From a virus: DNA of 64,000 nucleotides. Both the position numbers and the translations under genes were made by a program. Under the pieces are notes generated by a model. It worked only from the letters and a program-made list of their open reading frames with translations. It searched no databases and had not been told where the DNA came from. The DNA lies in the IMG/VR virus record IMGVR_UViG_3300022226_000002, positions 1 through 64,000 of that record; one strand, given 5' to 3'. Shown here piece by piece: positions 32,085-39,090 of this stretch (within the stretch, counting starts at the first letter, position 1; each line of letters begins with the position of its first letter).

Positions 32085-32636
32085 ATGGGCCTCGACATGT
32101 ACCTGTACAAGAGAACGTATGTCAAAAACTGGGATCATTACCCAAAAGACGAGAGACACCACGTCACAGTGCGAAAAGGTACCGCCTTACACCCTGAAAT
32201 TAAACCAGAACGGGTGTGCTACATCATTGAACAGGTGGCCTACTGGAGGAAGGCAAACGCCATTCACAGGTGGTTCGTGGAGAACGTCCAAGACGGAAAC
32301 GATAACTGCGGCGAGCACTACCTTGAAAGGGACCAGATAGAAAGCTTGGTCAATCTCTGCAAAGAAGTCTTGAGCACCGTCGAGACCGTCGAGGGCGATG
32401 TCAGCACCGGGACCAGTTACTACCCTGATGGCCGGGTTGAACATCACTCAAAGCGTGGCCCAAAAGTCGCTCAGGTGAGCATTGCAGAGGACAAGCTGCC
32501 CACGCAATCGGGGTTCTTTTTCGGTGGCACAGAATACGACGAATACTACCTCGAAGACCTCAAACAAACGGTAAAGATGCTCGAGCCGCTGCTTGACGAG
32601 ACGGAAGGCGATTTTTACTACCGTTCTTCGTGGTAA
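32085..32636 (+). CDS. Conserved phage protein (MGLDMYLY family)
   Basis: 183 residues. GLDMYLYKRTYV, VAYWRKANAIHRWFVENVQDGNDNCGEHYLERDQIESLVNLC and LPTQSGFFFGGTEYDEYYLEDLKQTV are signatures of a protein family widespread in phages and sometimes labelled phosphoglycerate kinase without good reason. Function unknown. Strong GGAGGG ribosome site. Confidence 0.85.
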   Translation: MGLDMYLYKRTYVKNWDHYPKDERHHVTVRKGTALHPEIKPERVCYIIEQVAYWRKANAIHRWFVENVQDGNDNCGEHYLERDQIESLVNLCKEVLSTVETVEGDVSTGTSYYPDGRVEHHSKRGPKVAQVSIAEDKLPTQSGFFFGGTEYDEYYLEDLKQTVKMLEPLLDETEGDFYYRSSW

Positions 32637-32668
32637 ATCTGATGACCTAACAGAGAAGGAACACGACG

Positions 32669-32839
32669 ATGGAAGATGCATTAGTTGAACTCGCCCACGC
32701 CGCAATCAGCGGCGCTTGCTGGCTGGCCGCCGTTTACTGGATCGGTCGCCCGCTCGTCTTATTGGGTATCGACCTGGCGAAAGCCAAGTACATTCCGACA
32801 CCACCGCCACGCCAGAAACCCCGCGAGGTGACACCATGA
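32669..32839 (+). CDS. Small membrane protein, 56 residues
   Basis: ATG at 32669 behind AGAGAAGGA. MEDALVELAHAAISG then CWLAAVYWIGRPLVLLGIDL, one hydrophobic segment, then a PTPPPRQKPRE tail. Stop overlaps the next start (ATGA). Below usual gene-finder cutoffs. Confidence 0.6.
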   Translation: MEDALVELAHAAISGACWLAAVYWIGRPLVLLGIDLAKAKYIPTPPPRQKPREVTP

Positions 32840-32934
32840 TCGCTGAAACGATAATCAGCCTATCGGTGCTCATCACGGCCGGATTCGGGCTGGCCTACTG
32901 CGTCGCCGTTCTTACGCGAGACGAAACAGGCTAG
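32836..32934 (+). CDS. Tiny single-TM peptide, 32 residues
   Basis: MIAETIISLSVLITAGFG then LAYCVAVLTRDETG: almost entirely one membrane span with a charged end. Coupled to the gene before by ATGA and followed by the operon terminator. Similar in style to the 31-residue peptide at 33.3 kb. Confidence 0.5.
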   Translation: MIAETIISLSVLITAGFGLAYCVAVLTRDETG

Positions 32935-32959
32935 GGATTCGTCGTGGTCTCCCTAGCAG

Positions 32960-32997
32960 CGCCGGGTCGGTCACTGAACCGGCCCGGCGTCTTTTTT
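32960..32997 (+). terminator. Strong intrinsic terminator
   Basis: 12-bp GC-rich stem (CGCCGGGTCGGT with one G-T pair), six-base loop, then TCTTTTTT. Ends the rightward small-gene operon. Confidence 0.9.
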
Positions 32998-33017
32998 ACC
33001 CCCGAACGGAGCACAAA

Positions 33018-33293
33018 ATGAAAACTGTAGCCAGCCAGCTCAGCGTACAGATCGGCAACCTAAGAGCCGAGAATCACGAACTGCGGATCAACACGACCCA
33101 CCTGGAATGGTTGCTCGCAAACGCGCACGAGTCGCTCCAGGAGCAGACCGCCGAAATCGAGCGGCTGAGGAACCTTCTAATCGAGCGAGAAGTCTGCCCC
33201 GACTGTGGGAACATGACCGTCGAAGTGGACGAGGATGGGCGCTGGTTCTGCACTTCGGGATTGCCAGGCTGCCAAAACAATGACGGAGGCTAA
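33018..33293 (+). CDS. Coiled-coil protein with zinc ribbon end
   Basis: 91 residues. LSVQIGNLRAENHELRINTTHLEWLLANAHESLQEQTAEIERLRNLL is coiled coil; then CPDCGNMTVEVDEDGRWFCTSGLPGC, a two-CxxC-like ribbon. Start behind CGGAG. Located past the terminator, so it needs its own promoter or readthrough. Confidence 0.6.
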   Translation: MKTVASQLSVQIGNLRAENHELRINTTHLEWLLANAHESLQEQTAEIERLRNLLIEREVCPDCGNMTVEVDEDGRWFCTSGLPGCQNNDGG

Positions 33294-33295
33294 CC

Positions 33296-33391
33296 ATGCT
33301 GGAAACTATCGGACTCGTACTGTTCCGATCCGCGGTCATCACCGGCCTGGGGTTGACCCTTCTGTGCCTCGTAATCTGGACCGACGAATGA
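33296..33391 (+). CDS. Tiny single-TM peptide, 31 residues
   Basis: ATG at 33296 with GGAGG three codons upstream. LETIGLVLFRSAVITGLG then LTLLCLVIWTDE, one membrane span and acidic end. It ends two bases from the converging zinc-finger gene. Confidence 0.5.
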   Translation: MLETIGLVLFRSAVITGLGLTLLCLVIWTDE

Positions 33392-33392
33392 A

Positions 33393-33584
33393 CTACGAGC
33401 ACTCGGGACACAAGCATTTCTGCTGCCCCTGATCGTCTTCGACGATTACGACGTTCGCCCACCACCAAATCCGCCAGCAGTTATGGCAACGGATACACGA
33501 TTCGTACGTCTCGCCGCCGCTGACGGGACAGCGGGGGGTTCCGTCCCCATGAAATCCCTCGTGTTCTGTCGTACCGGGAATCAC
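33393..33584 (-). CDS. Small zinc-finger protein
   Basis: 63 residues from a GTG overlapping the upstream stop (GTGA). CPVSGGETYESCIRCHNCWRIWWWANV followed by QKCLCPEC has paired CxxCxxC and CxCxxC sites for zinc. Last gene of the leftward 34.8-33.4 kb block. Confidence 0.6.
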   Translation of the reverse strand: MIPGTTEHEGFHGDGTPRCPVSGGETYESCIRCHNCWRIWWWANVVIVEDDQGQQKCLCPECS

Positions 33585-34042
33585 CGGCAGAATTCTTGGT
33601 ACAGCCCCTCCGCTTCCCAGGTGTAATACTCCGCAATCCATGCGTAGTAGGCTGCGTTTCCCCAGTCCTGAGCAGCGAAATACCCGTCAGATAACGCCAT
33701 CGCGCTATCGGCCCCAATCATGTAGTTTTCTGCTGGATGCCAGTAATTCTCCATATCAAACTGCGTCGCTGGGCCGGTCTGTGGGTTCTGGCTACGCTCC
33801 TCGGCCTCATCCCTCGCGGCGCTCGCAAATCCGAATCCAACAGCGGCCTCGTGTCTTTGCTGAGTAGCCTGCATTTCACTCGGCGTGCTCATCATGTCAG
33901 CGAGACGATCCCCGCCTGTTGCCGAAAGCCACCGCTCCATCCGCTGCAACTGGTCGATACCGACGACCAGATTGATGTCGACGGCTTCTGCGGACGAACA
34001 CACGCCCACGATCAGTGCTGCTGCGATCAGTGCCGTTTTCAT
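33581..34042 (-). CDS. Exported protein
   Basis: 153 residues from the ATG at 34042 (GGAGAAAAACC). Signal peptide MKTALIAAALIVGVCSSAEA, then DINLVVGIDQLQRMERWLSATG and a Tyr/Trp/Ala-rich helical end (NAAYYAWIAEYYTWEAEGLY). Resembles in plan the exported protein at 22.4 kb. An in-frame start at 34093 exists but spoils the signal peptide. Confidence 0.6.
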   Translation of the reverse strand: MKTALIAAALIVGVCSSAEAVDINLVVGIDQLQRMERWLSATGGDRLADMMSTPSEMQATQQRHEAAVGFGFASAARDEAEERSQNPQTGPATQFDMENYWHPAENYMIGADSAMALSDGYFAAQDWGNAAYYAWIAEYYTWEAEGLYQEFCR

Positions 34043-34094
34043 GGTTTTTCTCCAGAGAACCACCATACCCGTTACTGCAGCTCGTCGTATCATC

Positions 34095-34304
34095 TCATTC
34101 CCCTTTTTTGGATTCCTCGAGCCTCTCGCGATAAGCGTTGTCAGCCTCGTACGATTTCTGTGCTGCTCTGTACGGCTCTAGCTTTGCAACCTCAGACCGT
34201 AGTCGCTCGATTTCGTCGGCTGCTTCTTGTAGGTATGCACAGGCATAGCCGTTGGGCAAAGTCTGAGCACACGCCCTTAGCCGTTCAACGATGTAGTCGC
34301 TCAC
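34095..34304 (-). CDS. Small coiled-coil protein
   Basis: 69 residues from a GTG at 34304 (GTGA overlap). SDYIVERLRACAQTLPNGYACAYLQEAADEIERLRSEVAKLEPY has the ADEIERLRSEV core of the coiled-coil genes at 22.8-23.7 kb. Same duplicated family, different locus. Confidence 0.6.
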   Translation of the reverse strand: MSDYIVERLRACAQTLPNGYACAYLQEAADEIERLRSEVAKLEPYRAAQKSYEADNAYRERLEESKKGE

Positions 34305-34516
34305 GTTAACCTCCCTATGCGTTTCTGTACTTTCGTCCCCTTCACCAGAATCAGCCACCCCTGCTCCCGAAACACGTACGCACCGCTGACGTTGTGCTCG
34401 TACCGCTCAAAGCTCAGGCGCCGGCGAGTAGTATGTGCCCGCCAGCGCTTCGCGACATCCGTCACCTTACACACTGAAAGGAGCGTACCGGCTGGAATCT
34501 CGAAGCGATCACACAC
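34301..34516 (-). CDS. Small hypothetical protein
   Basis: 71 residues, GTG start. FEIPAGTLLSVCKVTDVAKRWRAH then YEHNVSGAYVFREQGWLILVKGTKVQKRIG, a beta-rich small protein. Its first 55 bases overlap the preceding 47-residue frame, so one of the two starts may be wrong. Confidence 0.5.
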   Translation of the reverse strand: MCDRFEIPAGTLLSVCKVTDVAKRWRAHTTRRRLSFERYEHNVSGAYVFREQGWLILVKGTKVQKRIGRLT

Positions 34517-34605
34517 AGAACAACAACTCCTCCGACGCTCTCGTGGCCGCTGTATACCGCCATCGATCGAGCAGGCTCAAACTCAACAACAACGTAGTCT
34601 TGCAT
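34462..34605 (-). CDS. Possible 47-residue protein
   Basis: ATG at 34605 behind GAGAGGGAAAG, opening MQDYVVVEFEPARSMAVYSG and continuing HESVGGVVVLCVIASRFQPV. The ribosome site is good but the frame overlaps the next gene by 55 bases. Could be the true first half of one frameshifted gene. Confidence 0.4.
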   Translation of the reverse strand: MQDYVVVEFEPARSMAVYSGHESVGGVVVLCVIASRFQPVRSFQCVR

Positions 34606-34616
34606 AGCTTTCCCTC

Positions 34617-34784
34617 TCAATGTCTTATCGACGAGGTATGAACGTCGTTTGTGCTAACCCGGCCCAGGAGTTCGCAGGACAACCCGTCAGCGCAATGCCC
34701 CCCCCTCCCCGCTACTTGTTTTTCGACGCCGCTCAGCAACCCCTCCAACGTCGCCCAGCATTTGCGCAGTTGCTGGGAATTCAT
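34617..34784 (-). CDS. Doubtful small protein
   Basis: 55 residues from the ATG at 34784. NSQQLRKCWATLEGLLSGVEKQVAG is helical; the rest is unremarkable. No strong ribosome site. Kept with low confidence because it fills the start of the leftward block. Confidence 0.3.
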   Translation of the reverse strand: MNSQQLRKCWATLEGLLSGVEKQVAGRGGHCADGLSCELLGRVSTNDVHTSSIRH

Positions 34785-34861
34785 CACGCAACTTGGGATA
34801 TGACTCCCTAGGCCGAGTCCGTAGACCCGCCACCAGCCCGGAACAGTGTCAGTGCCCGGCA

Positions 34862-35413
34862 TTCTGGATCATGGCCATTGCGTGATTGGCTCTTTTTCCG
34901 GTGTCGCTGTGCCTGCTGGCCTTGGCTCCGGTCACCTGGCTTCGCCTTACCATCTACCGCTACACCTACGTGGGTGGAATGTGGGCGCAAAAAAGGCCCT
35001 CGGCAGAGCCAGGCAGCACAAGGGGATTGCCTTGTTCGGTGTCCTGGTTGCCGAGGAATTGTGCCGGCGCCCGCGGGAGCGGGAATGTCCCAGCCTTCCC
35101 CGCGGGCTAAACGTCCGCTTAATGGCGCGGATGTTGAGTCGAAATAGACGGTTGCCTGACCTGACCCCAGGCAGTAGCCCCACGCAAGGCCGGGTCGCGA
35201 ACACCGGCCGCCGGCTAGAACCGTCGCAGATATTGGTGGGAATCTGTCGCCTTCTACGACCCGGTTTGGACCCGGTGACTCTGTATCTGGGCGGGTTCGC
35301 ACATTCCGAATTCCGTGGTGCATGCGGATGTGTGAAGCACCCTCCCACGTTACGGCAGCAAGGCGAGGTGGTTTGGTGCCCCTCGCACGCCATAGCCCAG
35401 TAGCCAAATTCCC
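34862..35413 (-). ncRNA. Candidate structured non-coding RNA region
   Basis: No convincing gene (long frames on both strands have improbable composition). On the minus strand many perfect helices can be drawn: CAGAT/ATCTG, TGCCTG/CAGGCA, a 9-bp GCCCGCGGG/CCCGCGGGC at 35069-35107 enclosing GGGA-ATG-TCCC, and a 3' element ending in a U run (next entry). It begins just below the terminator at 35.43 kb. I could not match it to a known RNA class. Confidence 0.35.
34989..35056 (-). terminator. Complex terminator: nested stem followed by six U
   Basis: Minus transcript: CCTCGGCA, A, CCAGG, an inner ACAAGG/CCTTGT hairpin, CCTGG, CTC, TGCCGAGG, GCC, TTTTTT. Three coaxial helices (8, 5 and 6 bp) then a U run. 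Ends the structured region on its left side. Confidence 0.65.
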
Positions 35414-35451
35414 AAAAAAAGAGCCCCCGACAGTTGCGAAGTGTCGAGGGC
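35414..35451 (-). terminator. Intrinsic terminator of the leftward early operon
   Basis: 10-bp stem GCCCTCGACA with its complement (one T-G pair), 9-base loop, then TCTTTTTTT. It lies about 110 bases after the last gene of the 46.3-35.6 kb operon. Confidence 0.85.
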
Positions 35452-35560
35452 CAGATATCGCGTGCCGAGAGAGCAGAAAGCGATATGTTGAATTGTACGT
35501 CATGGTCTCTCTCGGCTGAAGTTCCACTGCTCTGCTTCGCTCAGAGCGTTCACGTAGTTT
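35452..35560. other. Intergenic region with inverted repeats
   Basis: GCCGAGAGAG and its complement CTCTCTCGGC are separated by about 37 bases, and GCTCTG/CAGAGC forms a small hairpin further right. No open frame. May be part of the operon 3' end processing. Confidence 0.45.
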
Positions 35561-35869
35561 CTACTCTCTGACTGAAACTGTCAAGATTCCCATTTCGTGG
35601 GCCGCCTCTAAAACATGCCCATCGCCTGGATCGGCCTCGATTCCGTGGCATCCTGCAGCGGTTTCCATCTCGATGATCCGCTCCCGAAGCGAGGTGCAGC
35701 CCGCGCACTGCTTGTGGGTGAACGGATCACCCTGGAAGATGCCAGTGGTCTTCTGGTAGATTTCGCCTTTCTGAATCGTTCTACCGCACTCGTAGCACTG
35801 ATGTGGCTTTCGAGCCCTGGGTTTTGATTGGGTAAAGCAGTCGTAGGGTTCGGTGTCTATGAAGCACAT
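35561..35869 (-). CDS. Small zinc-finger phage protein
   Basis: 102 residues, GGAGTAATCC start site. CYECGRTIQKGEIYQKTTGIFQ and CAGCTSLRERI give four cysteines in two CxxC pairs, the pattern of small phage zinc proteins that begin with ..ARKPHQCYECGR. HGIEADPGDGHVLEAAHEMG follows. Last gene of the early operon. Confidence 0.65.
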   Translation of the reverse strand: MCFIDTEPYDCFTQSKPRARKPHQCYECGRTIQKGEIYQKTTGIFQGDPFTHKQCAGCTSLRERIIEMETAAGCHGIEADPGDGHVLEAAHEMGILTVSVRE

Positions 35870-35872
35870 GGA

Positions 35873-36244
35873 TTACTCCCTTGTCATCCAATCCACCACC
35901 TCCCACAGCTCAATCCTACGGGGGGCGTTCGGGCTAGTCAGTTCCAGGTACGCCGCCAGGTCGAAATCTGAGGGCCTGCGTGCCCTCAGGAGGGCCAATT
36001 GCCGAGATTCCGGCCATTCACCCTTATTCTCGAAAGGACCGCCGTTACAGGCCCAGCAGAGCACCAGAACGGCATATGGCTGGTCGAGGGCCTTCTGGCG
36101 GTTTGTTCCGTTGGCTATTTCGTGTACGCACAGTTTCCGCTTCGCTCCGCAGTTCTCGCAGCGGCCGACCCGTGCAACCAGGGCCTCTCGGAACGGTTTG
36201 GCCTCCCGCTCACGCCGAGCCCGTTTCTTACTTTTTGTCCGCAT
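35873..36244 (-). CDS. HNH-like protein with basic leader
   Basis: 123 residues. Begins MRTKSKKRARREREA, nearly identical to the leader in front of the PP-loop gene. GRCENCGAKRKLCVHEIANGTNRQKALDQPYAVLVLCWACN has the CxxC..H..N..CxxC arrangement of a small HNH nuclease. May nick DNA in recombination, as in the NinG type. Confidence 0.65.
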   Translation of the reverse strand: MRTKSKKRARREREAKPFREALVARVGRCENCGAKRKLCVHEIANGTNRQKALDQPYAVLVLCWACNGGPFENKGEWPESRQLALLRARRPSDFDLAAYLELTSPNAPRRIELWEVVDWMTRE

Positions 36245-36482
36245 CTGCGCCGTTATCCTTCAAAATAAACGACCAGTCAGTTCCGACCATTGCCAGAAAC
36301 AGTACGTCGCCTTCAATCTCCACCGGCCTGACATGGGAGTCCTCCAGCCGACGACAGAAACACTCGATGCACAGAACTTCGTGGGGTTGGCATCCTGCCA
36401 AACTCCACAGATCATCGGACACGGAAAATTCAAACCGCTGCACTCGCTCGCAGCGATCACAGGTTTGATGGTTCAAAGTCAC
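36228..36482 (-). CDS. Small CxxC protein
   Basis: 84 residues from a GTG at 36482 that overlaps the PP-loop stop (GTGA). NHQTCDRCERVQRFEFSVSDDLW and LCIECFCRRLEDSHV give two cysteine pairs of a zinc-stabilised beta fold. Ends in the DNA that also encodes the HNH gene leader. Confidence 0.55.
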   Translation of the reverse strand: MTLNHQTCDRCERVQRFEFSVSDDLWSLAGCQPHEVLCIECFCRRLEDSHVRPVEIEGDVLFLAMVGTDWSFILKDNGADADKK

Positions 36483-37321
36483 ACTCCACACATGCCGCTG
36501 CACTCATCCGCAAATAGCGGCAGCTGGTTTTTGTCCTGGTCCTTCCACAGGTTCGCCTGATCCAACGGAACCCTGTCCGAGTGAACATACACATCCCCTC
36601 GCATGCCACCACACTTTCGGATGGCGGCGTCGAATTCCACGGCCTCCTGCCATGCCTCGGGGTCATTGGCCTGCATTTCTCGCCACTCCCGGTTGTGGTG
36701 GTACGGACAGGCAATACAGGCTGACCTCGGTGCCTGGGGATAGCCATGCTCCTCCAGCCACTGAAGGCACATAATACGGGTGATCCGACGCTCGACCAGC
36801 GGATACCAGTTCTCCGCAAACTTATCCTCGCTGATTCGCATCCTCTGTCGCTCGTCGTGGCTGATCCCGTACCAGCGTCTGATGACAACTTCCTTGGGTG
36901 CTCGCTGCCGGGGTTTTAGTCCAAGAACCTGACGCCGGATACAAAGTTCGATCGGTCGGATCTTGTACTCGTAGGTGCATTGCCTGCGAATCTGGCCACG
37001 TTCACCATTTGGGCCGAGAACGAAATACGGCATGCTGGCCCAGCGGCTTTTTTTGGCACCATCTCCTGGTTCCCCGCGAACTTGTCCCTCTAGTGCGTTT
37101 GCCTTGATATTCCCAATCGACACCCTGTGGGCCTTAATTCCGGCCTTTGTCGCCTTCTCCTCCAGCCAGTCCATCTGCTCATAGACAGCCTTTGGTTCCC
37201 AACCGGTGTCGGCGAAGATGGCGTGGTCTAGCCGAGGCAGTTCCCCCTCGATCGACATGAGCAGCACGGTACTGGACTGGACGCCAGCACCGAGGTTGAG
37301 AACTTCAATCAGTTCCGTCAT
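36479..37321 (-). CDS. PAPS-reductase-like PP-loop protein
   Basis: 280 residues from the ATG at 37321, with GGGAGG five bases upstream; an earlier MMRTKSKKRAKREREA start is possible. LNLGAGVQSSTVLLM at 9-22 is a PP-loop, FADTGWEPKAVYE and a later CIACPYHHNREW cluster match the phage PAPS-reductase/ATP-pyrophosphatase family. Members are found in replication modules; they may take part in sulfur or nucleobase chemistry. No Fe-S partner nearby. Confidence 0.8.
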   Translation of the reverse strand: MTELIEVLNLGAGVQSSTVLLMSIEGELPRLDHAIFADTGWEPKAVYEQMDWLEEKATKAGIKAHRVSIGNIKANALEGQVRGEPGDGAKKSRWASMPYFVLGPNGERGQIRRQCTYEYKIRPIELCIRRQVLGLKPRQRAPKEVVIRRWYGISHDERQRMRISEDKFAENWYPLVERRITRIMCLQWLEEHGYPQAPRSACIACPYHHNREWREMQANDPEAWQEAVEFDAAIRKCGGMRGDVYVHSDRVPLDQANLWKDQDKNQLPLFADECSGMCGV

Positions 37322-37514
37322 GGTGGCCTCCCGCTCCCGCTTCGCCCTCTTTTTGCTCTTGGTCCGCATCATTCCATGTCCATGCCAACAGAACGATTTC
37401 CATGACAGCTGCGTCAATAACACTGTCCGCTGGCAAATCGACTGGCGGATCTCGCCAGCCTAAAAAATGTCTTTTAATGGCTTCGTTGCCCTCCCGAACC
37501 AGTTCACTGTCCAT
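37305..37514 (-). CDS. Small acidic protein
   Basis: 69 residues. ELVREGNEAIKRHFLGWRDPPVDLPADSVIDAAVMEIVLLAWTWND is helical; the tail overlaps the PP-loop start by 17 bases. No recognised domain. Confidence 0.5.
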   Translation of the reverse strand: MDSELVREGNEAIKRHFLGWRDPPVDLPADSVIDAAVMEIVLLAWTWNDADQEQKEGEAGAGGHHDGTD

Positions 37515-37533
37515 CGGTTTCTCCCGGCCAGAA

Positions 37534-37755
37534 TCACCTCTCCCTTTTGACTTGCTGGATCAGCCGCTTGTTGGCCAGCCGCCGGTCCTGCCAACACTCG
37601 AAGCAGGTGCCCGAGTCGATATGCACCAACTCGGTCCTGTGGCCGCAGCTGGCCCGGATACCGTTCTTGTGTCGCCGGAATAGCGCCATCATGGCCTCGT
37701 GCTGTTCGTGCTGTCGCGTCCAACTCTGAATCTTCTTAGTTGATTGTCGTCGCAT
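37534..37755 (-). CDS. Small basic protein with a cysteine pair
   Basis: 73 residues from the ATG at 37755 overlapping the upstream stop (TGATG). KIQSWTRQHEQHEAMMALFRRHKNGIRASCGHRTELVHIDSGTCFECWQDRRLANKRLIQ has CGH..CFEC, a possible zinc site. Function unknown. Confidence 0.55.
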   Translation of the reverse strand: MRRQSTKKIQSWTRQHEQHEAMMALFRRHKNGIRASCGHRTELVHIDSGTCFECWQDRRLANKRLIQQVKRER

Positions 37756-38021
37756 CACTCCAGCCCTTTTTCCTCGGCCAGCCACCGCGGAATCCGAATG
37801 CTGTCAATCCAATCGTCCCGTTCGGGCACGTCTCCGTCTATCTGGCTGATCGGGATCCACAGCGCGATGTCGCCATCGTAATCCTCCGTGTCGGTCAGGC
37901 CGATCGCCTTGTCCGTCCTCGCCAGCACCAGCATTTCGTCGGCGAACACGATTTCGACGATCTCGCCGCGGGGTTCGGGCTTGTCCTGGAATTTGTCGGG
38001 CCATTCGCTAAGTGGCATCAT
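37755..38021 (-). CDS. Small acidic protein
   Basis: 88 residues. PLSEWPDKFQDKPEPRGEIVEIVFADEMLVLARTDKAIGLTDTEDYDGDIALWIPISQID reads as a small SH3-like or beta-barrel fold. Starts with two ATG codons; the first overlaps the upstream stop. No family. Confidence 0.55.
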   Translation of the reverse strand: MMPLSEWPDKFQDKPEPRGEIVEIVFADEMLVLARTDKAIGLTDTEDYDGDIALWIPISQIDGDVPERDDWIDSIRIPRWLAEEKGLE

Positions 38022-38341
38022 AATTCCTCCTCGAATTCAAACTCCCTGTGAACCGTCCCGGCCCTCAGGAGTTTCGGCGTCAGCTCGTAAGGCTGAATCG
38101 GCTCGTCCTGCCGCTTCTCGGCCATTGCTCGAGCGATCTCCTCCGAAACCGGCGTGATGGCGTAAATCGACCCGGTGCCGATCAGTTTGCTCCACGCCTG
38201 GGTTTTCTCGGTCTTGGGAACGTCGACCCGGACAAAGCCTGTACCGGCAATAACCTGTTCAGTTACGCGGCCGATGTAGCGCTGATGCCCCATCACATCA
38301 ACGATGGCCCATTCGTCAAAGGTTGGTGCGTGATCTGTCAT
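38018..38341 (-). CDS. Small hypothetical protein
   Basis: 107 residues from the ATG at 38341 (AGGAAACGC site; ATGA overlap with the HNH gene). PTFDEWAIVDVMGHQRYIGRVTEQVIAGTGFVRVDVPKTEKTQAWSKLIGTGSIYAITPVSEEIARAMA resembles proteins often found next to small phage HNH or exonuclease genes. Function unknown. Confidence 0.6.
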   Translation of the reverse strand: MTDHAPTFDEWAIVDVMGHQRYIGRVTEQVIAGTGFVRVDVPKTEKTQAWSKLIGTGSIYAITPVSEEIARAMAEKRQDEPIQPYELTPKLLRAGTVHREFEFEEEL

Positions 38342-38721
38342 GCGTTTCCTTTCTGAGTTCGGACTTGATGGCATCCCTTGCACCGCACTGCCAACCCATA
38401 TGTCTCGCAGAACAAACGTTCGGCGAACGGACGAAAGTCGTCCCAGCTTTTCAGCTGCCCGCACGGGACTATGTGGTCCACCTCTACCTCTTTCCGCGGG
38501 AACCATCCCAAGCAGTCGGCGCATTCATACTCCCATTTCAAACGCTTGTTGCTGCTCTGGCTCGGCCGGCGCGCCTGCTTCAGGGCCAGTCTTGCCAAAG
38601 GCGGCCATTTTCGCGAGGCGGCTCGCAAGTTTGAGCGGAGGAAGGCCCAGAACGAAGCCTCGGTCCACTCTCCGCCAGCACGGGTTCTAGCCACGCGGTT
38701 TGTCTTGGGTTTCCGGGCCAT
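38338..38721 (-). CDS. HNH endonuclease
   Basis: 127 residues from the ATG at 38721. CADC at 67-70, EVDHIVPCG at 80-88 and CKGCH at 114-118 form a standard zinc-bound HNH site, preceded by a basic N-terminus (RKPKTNRVARTRAGG). Phage HNH proteins of this size are packaging or recombination nucleases, or free-standing mobile elements. Here it is coupled on both sides (TGATG, ATGA), which argues for a phage function. Confidence 0.8.
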   Translation of the reverse strand: MARKPKTNRVARTRAGGEWTEASFWAFLRSNLRAASRKWPPLARLALKQARRPSQSSNKRLKWEYECADCLGWFPRKEVEVDHIVPCGQLKSWDDFRPFAERLFCETYGLAVRCKGCHQVRTQKGNA

Positions 38722-38885
38722 CAAAACAGCTTCTTCTGTGCGTCCAGGACGTTCTTCACGGCGGAATCGACTCGACGTTCCAATTCTTTGGCCGTGCTGA
38801 GCCACTGGGGTGAACGCTCTTTGAAATATGACTTTTGAGCGTCTCGCATCTGTCGGACCAGTTCAGCGAATTCCTCGATCTTCAT
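38721..38885 (-). CDS. Small phage protein (MRxAQKxYFK family), 54 residues
   Basis: MKIEEFAELVRQMRDAQKSY then FKERSPQWLSTAKELERRVD then SAVKNVLDAQKKLF. The AQKxYFKxRS..L..K.LER.VD pattern is recurrent in short phage proteins of unknown function. Coupled to the HNH gene by TGATG. Too short for length-filtered gene calls. Confidence 0.75.
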   Translation of the reverse strand: MKIEEFAELVRQMRDAQKSYFKERSPQWLSTAKELERRVDSAVKNVLDAQKKLF

Positions 38886-39090
38886 TTATCCTAACCCATT
38901 GTGTTCCGATACACTCGTCACCACCCTTGTTGAAAATAGGCTGGGCAACAAACTCCGCTGTCTCACCCTGTTGTAATTCTCCAAACCCAAGAATGGTTAT
39001 CGGTTCCTTACAAACAACATTGATAGTATCGTGTGGTCTGGGTGATCCAGGAAGAGAATACTTTTCTGATCGTGGTATCTCGAGCTTCAT
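38863..39090 (-). CDS. Small beta-rich protein
   Basis: 75 residues. KLEIPRSEKYSLPGSPRPHDTINVVCKEPITILGFGELQQGETAEFVAQPIFNKGGDE has a beta-barrel look. Its start context AGGATAAATGAAG is repeated at the next gene's start at 38885, which it overlaps by 23 bases. Function unknown. Confidence 0.55.
   Translation of the reverse strand: MKLEIPRSEKYSLPGSPRPHDTINVVCKEPITILGFGELQQGETAEFVAQPIFNKGGDECIGTQWVRINEDRGIR

Noticed and set aside
33388-33432. 14-codon frame overlapping ATGA after the 31-residue peptide
   Set aside because: It is antisense to the better-supported zinc-finger gene and too short to support.
34862-35413. RNase P RNA or tmRNA
   Set aside because: I found neither the conserved P4 core of RNase P nor a tRNA-like end with a tag frame.
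34808-35527. 239-codon minus frame and 185-codon plus frame through the structured region
   Set aside because: Both are rich in Arg, Gly and Pro, have no ribosome site that fits, overlap each other, and run across terminators and stems; long frames are expected by chance at this GC content.
37322-37423. Longer N-terminus of the PP-loop protein
   Set aside because: The ATG at 37321 has a strong Shine-Dalgarno; the extension overlaps the preceding gene. The leader similarity is nevertheless reported as a finding.
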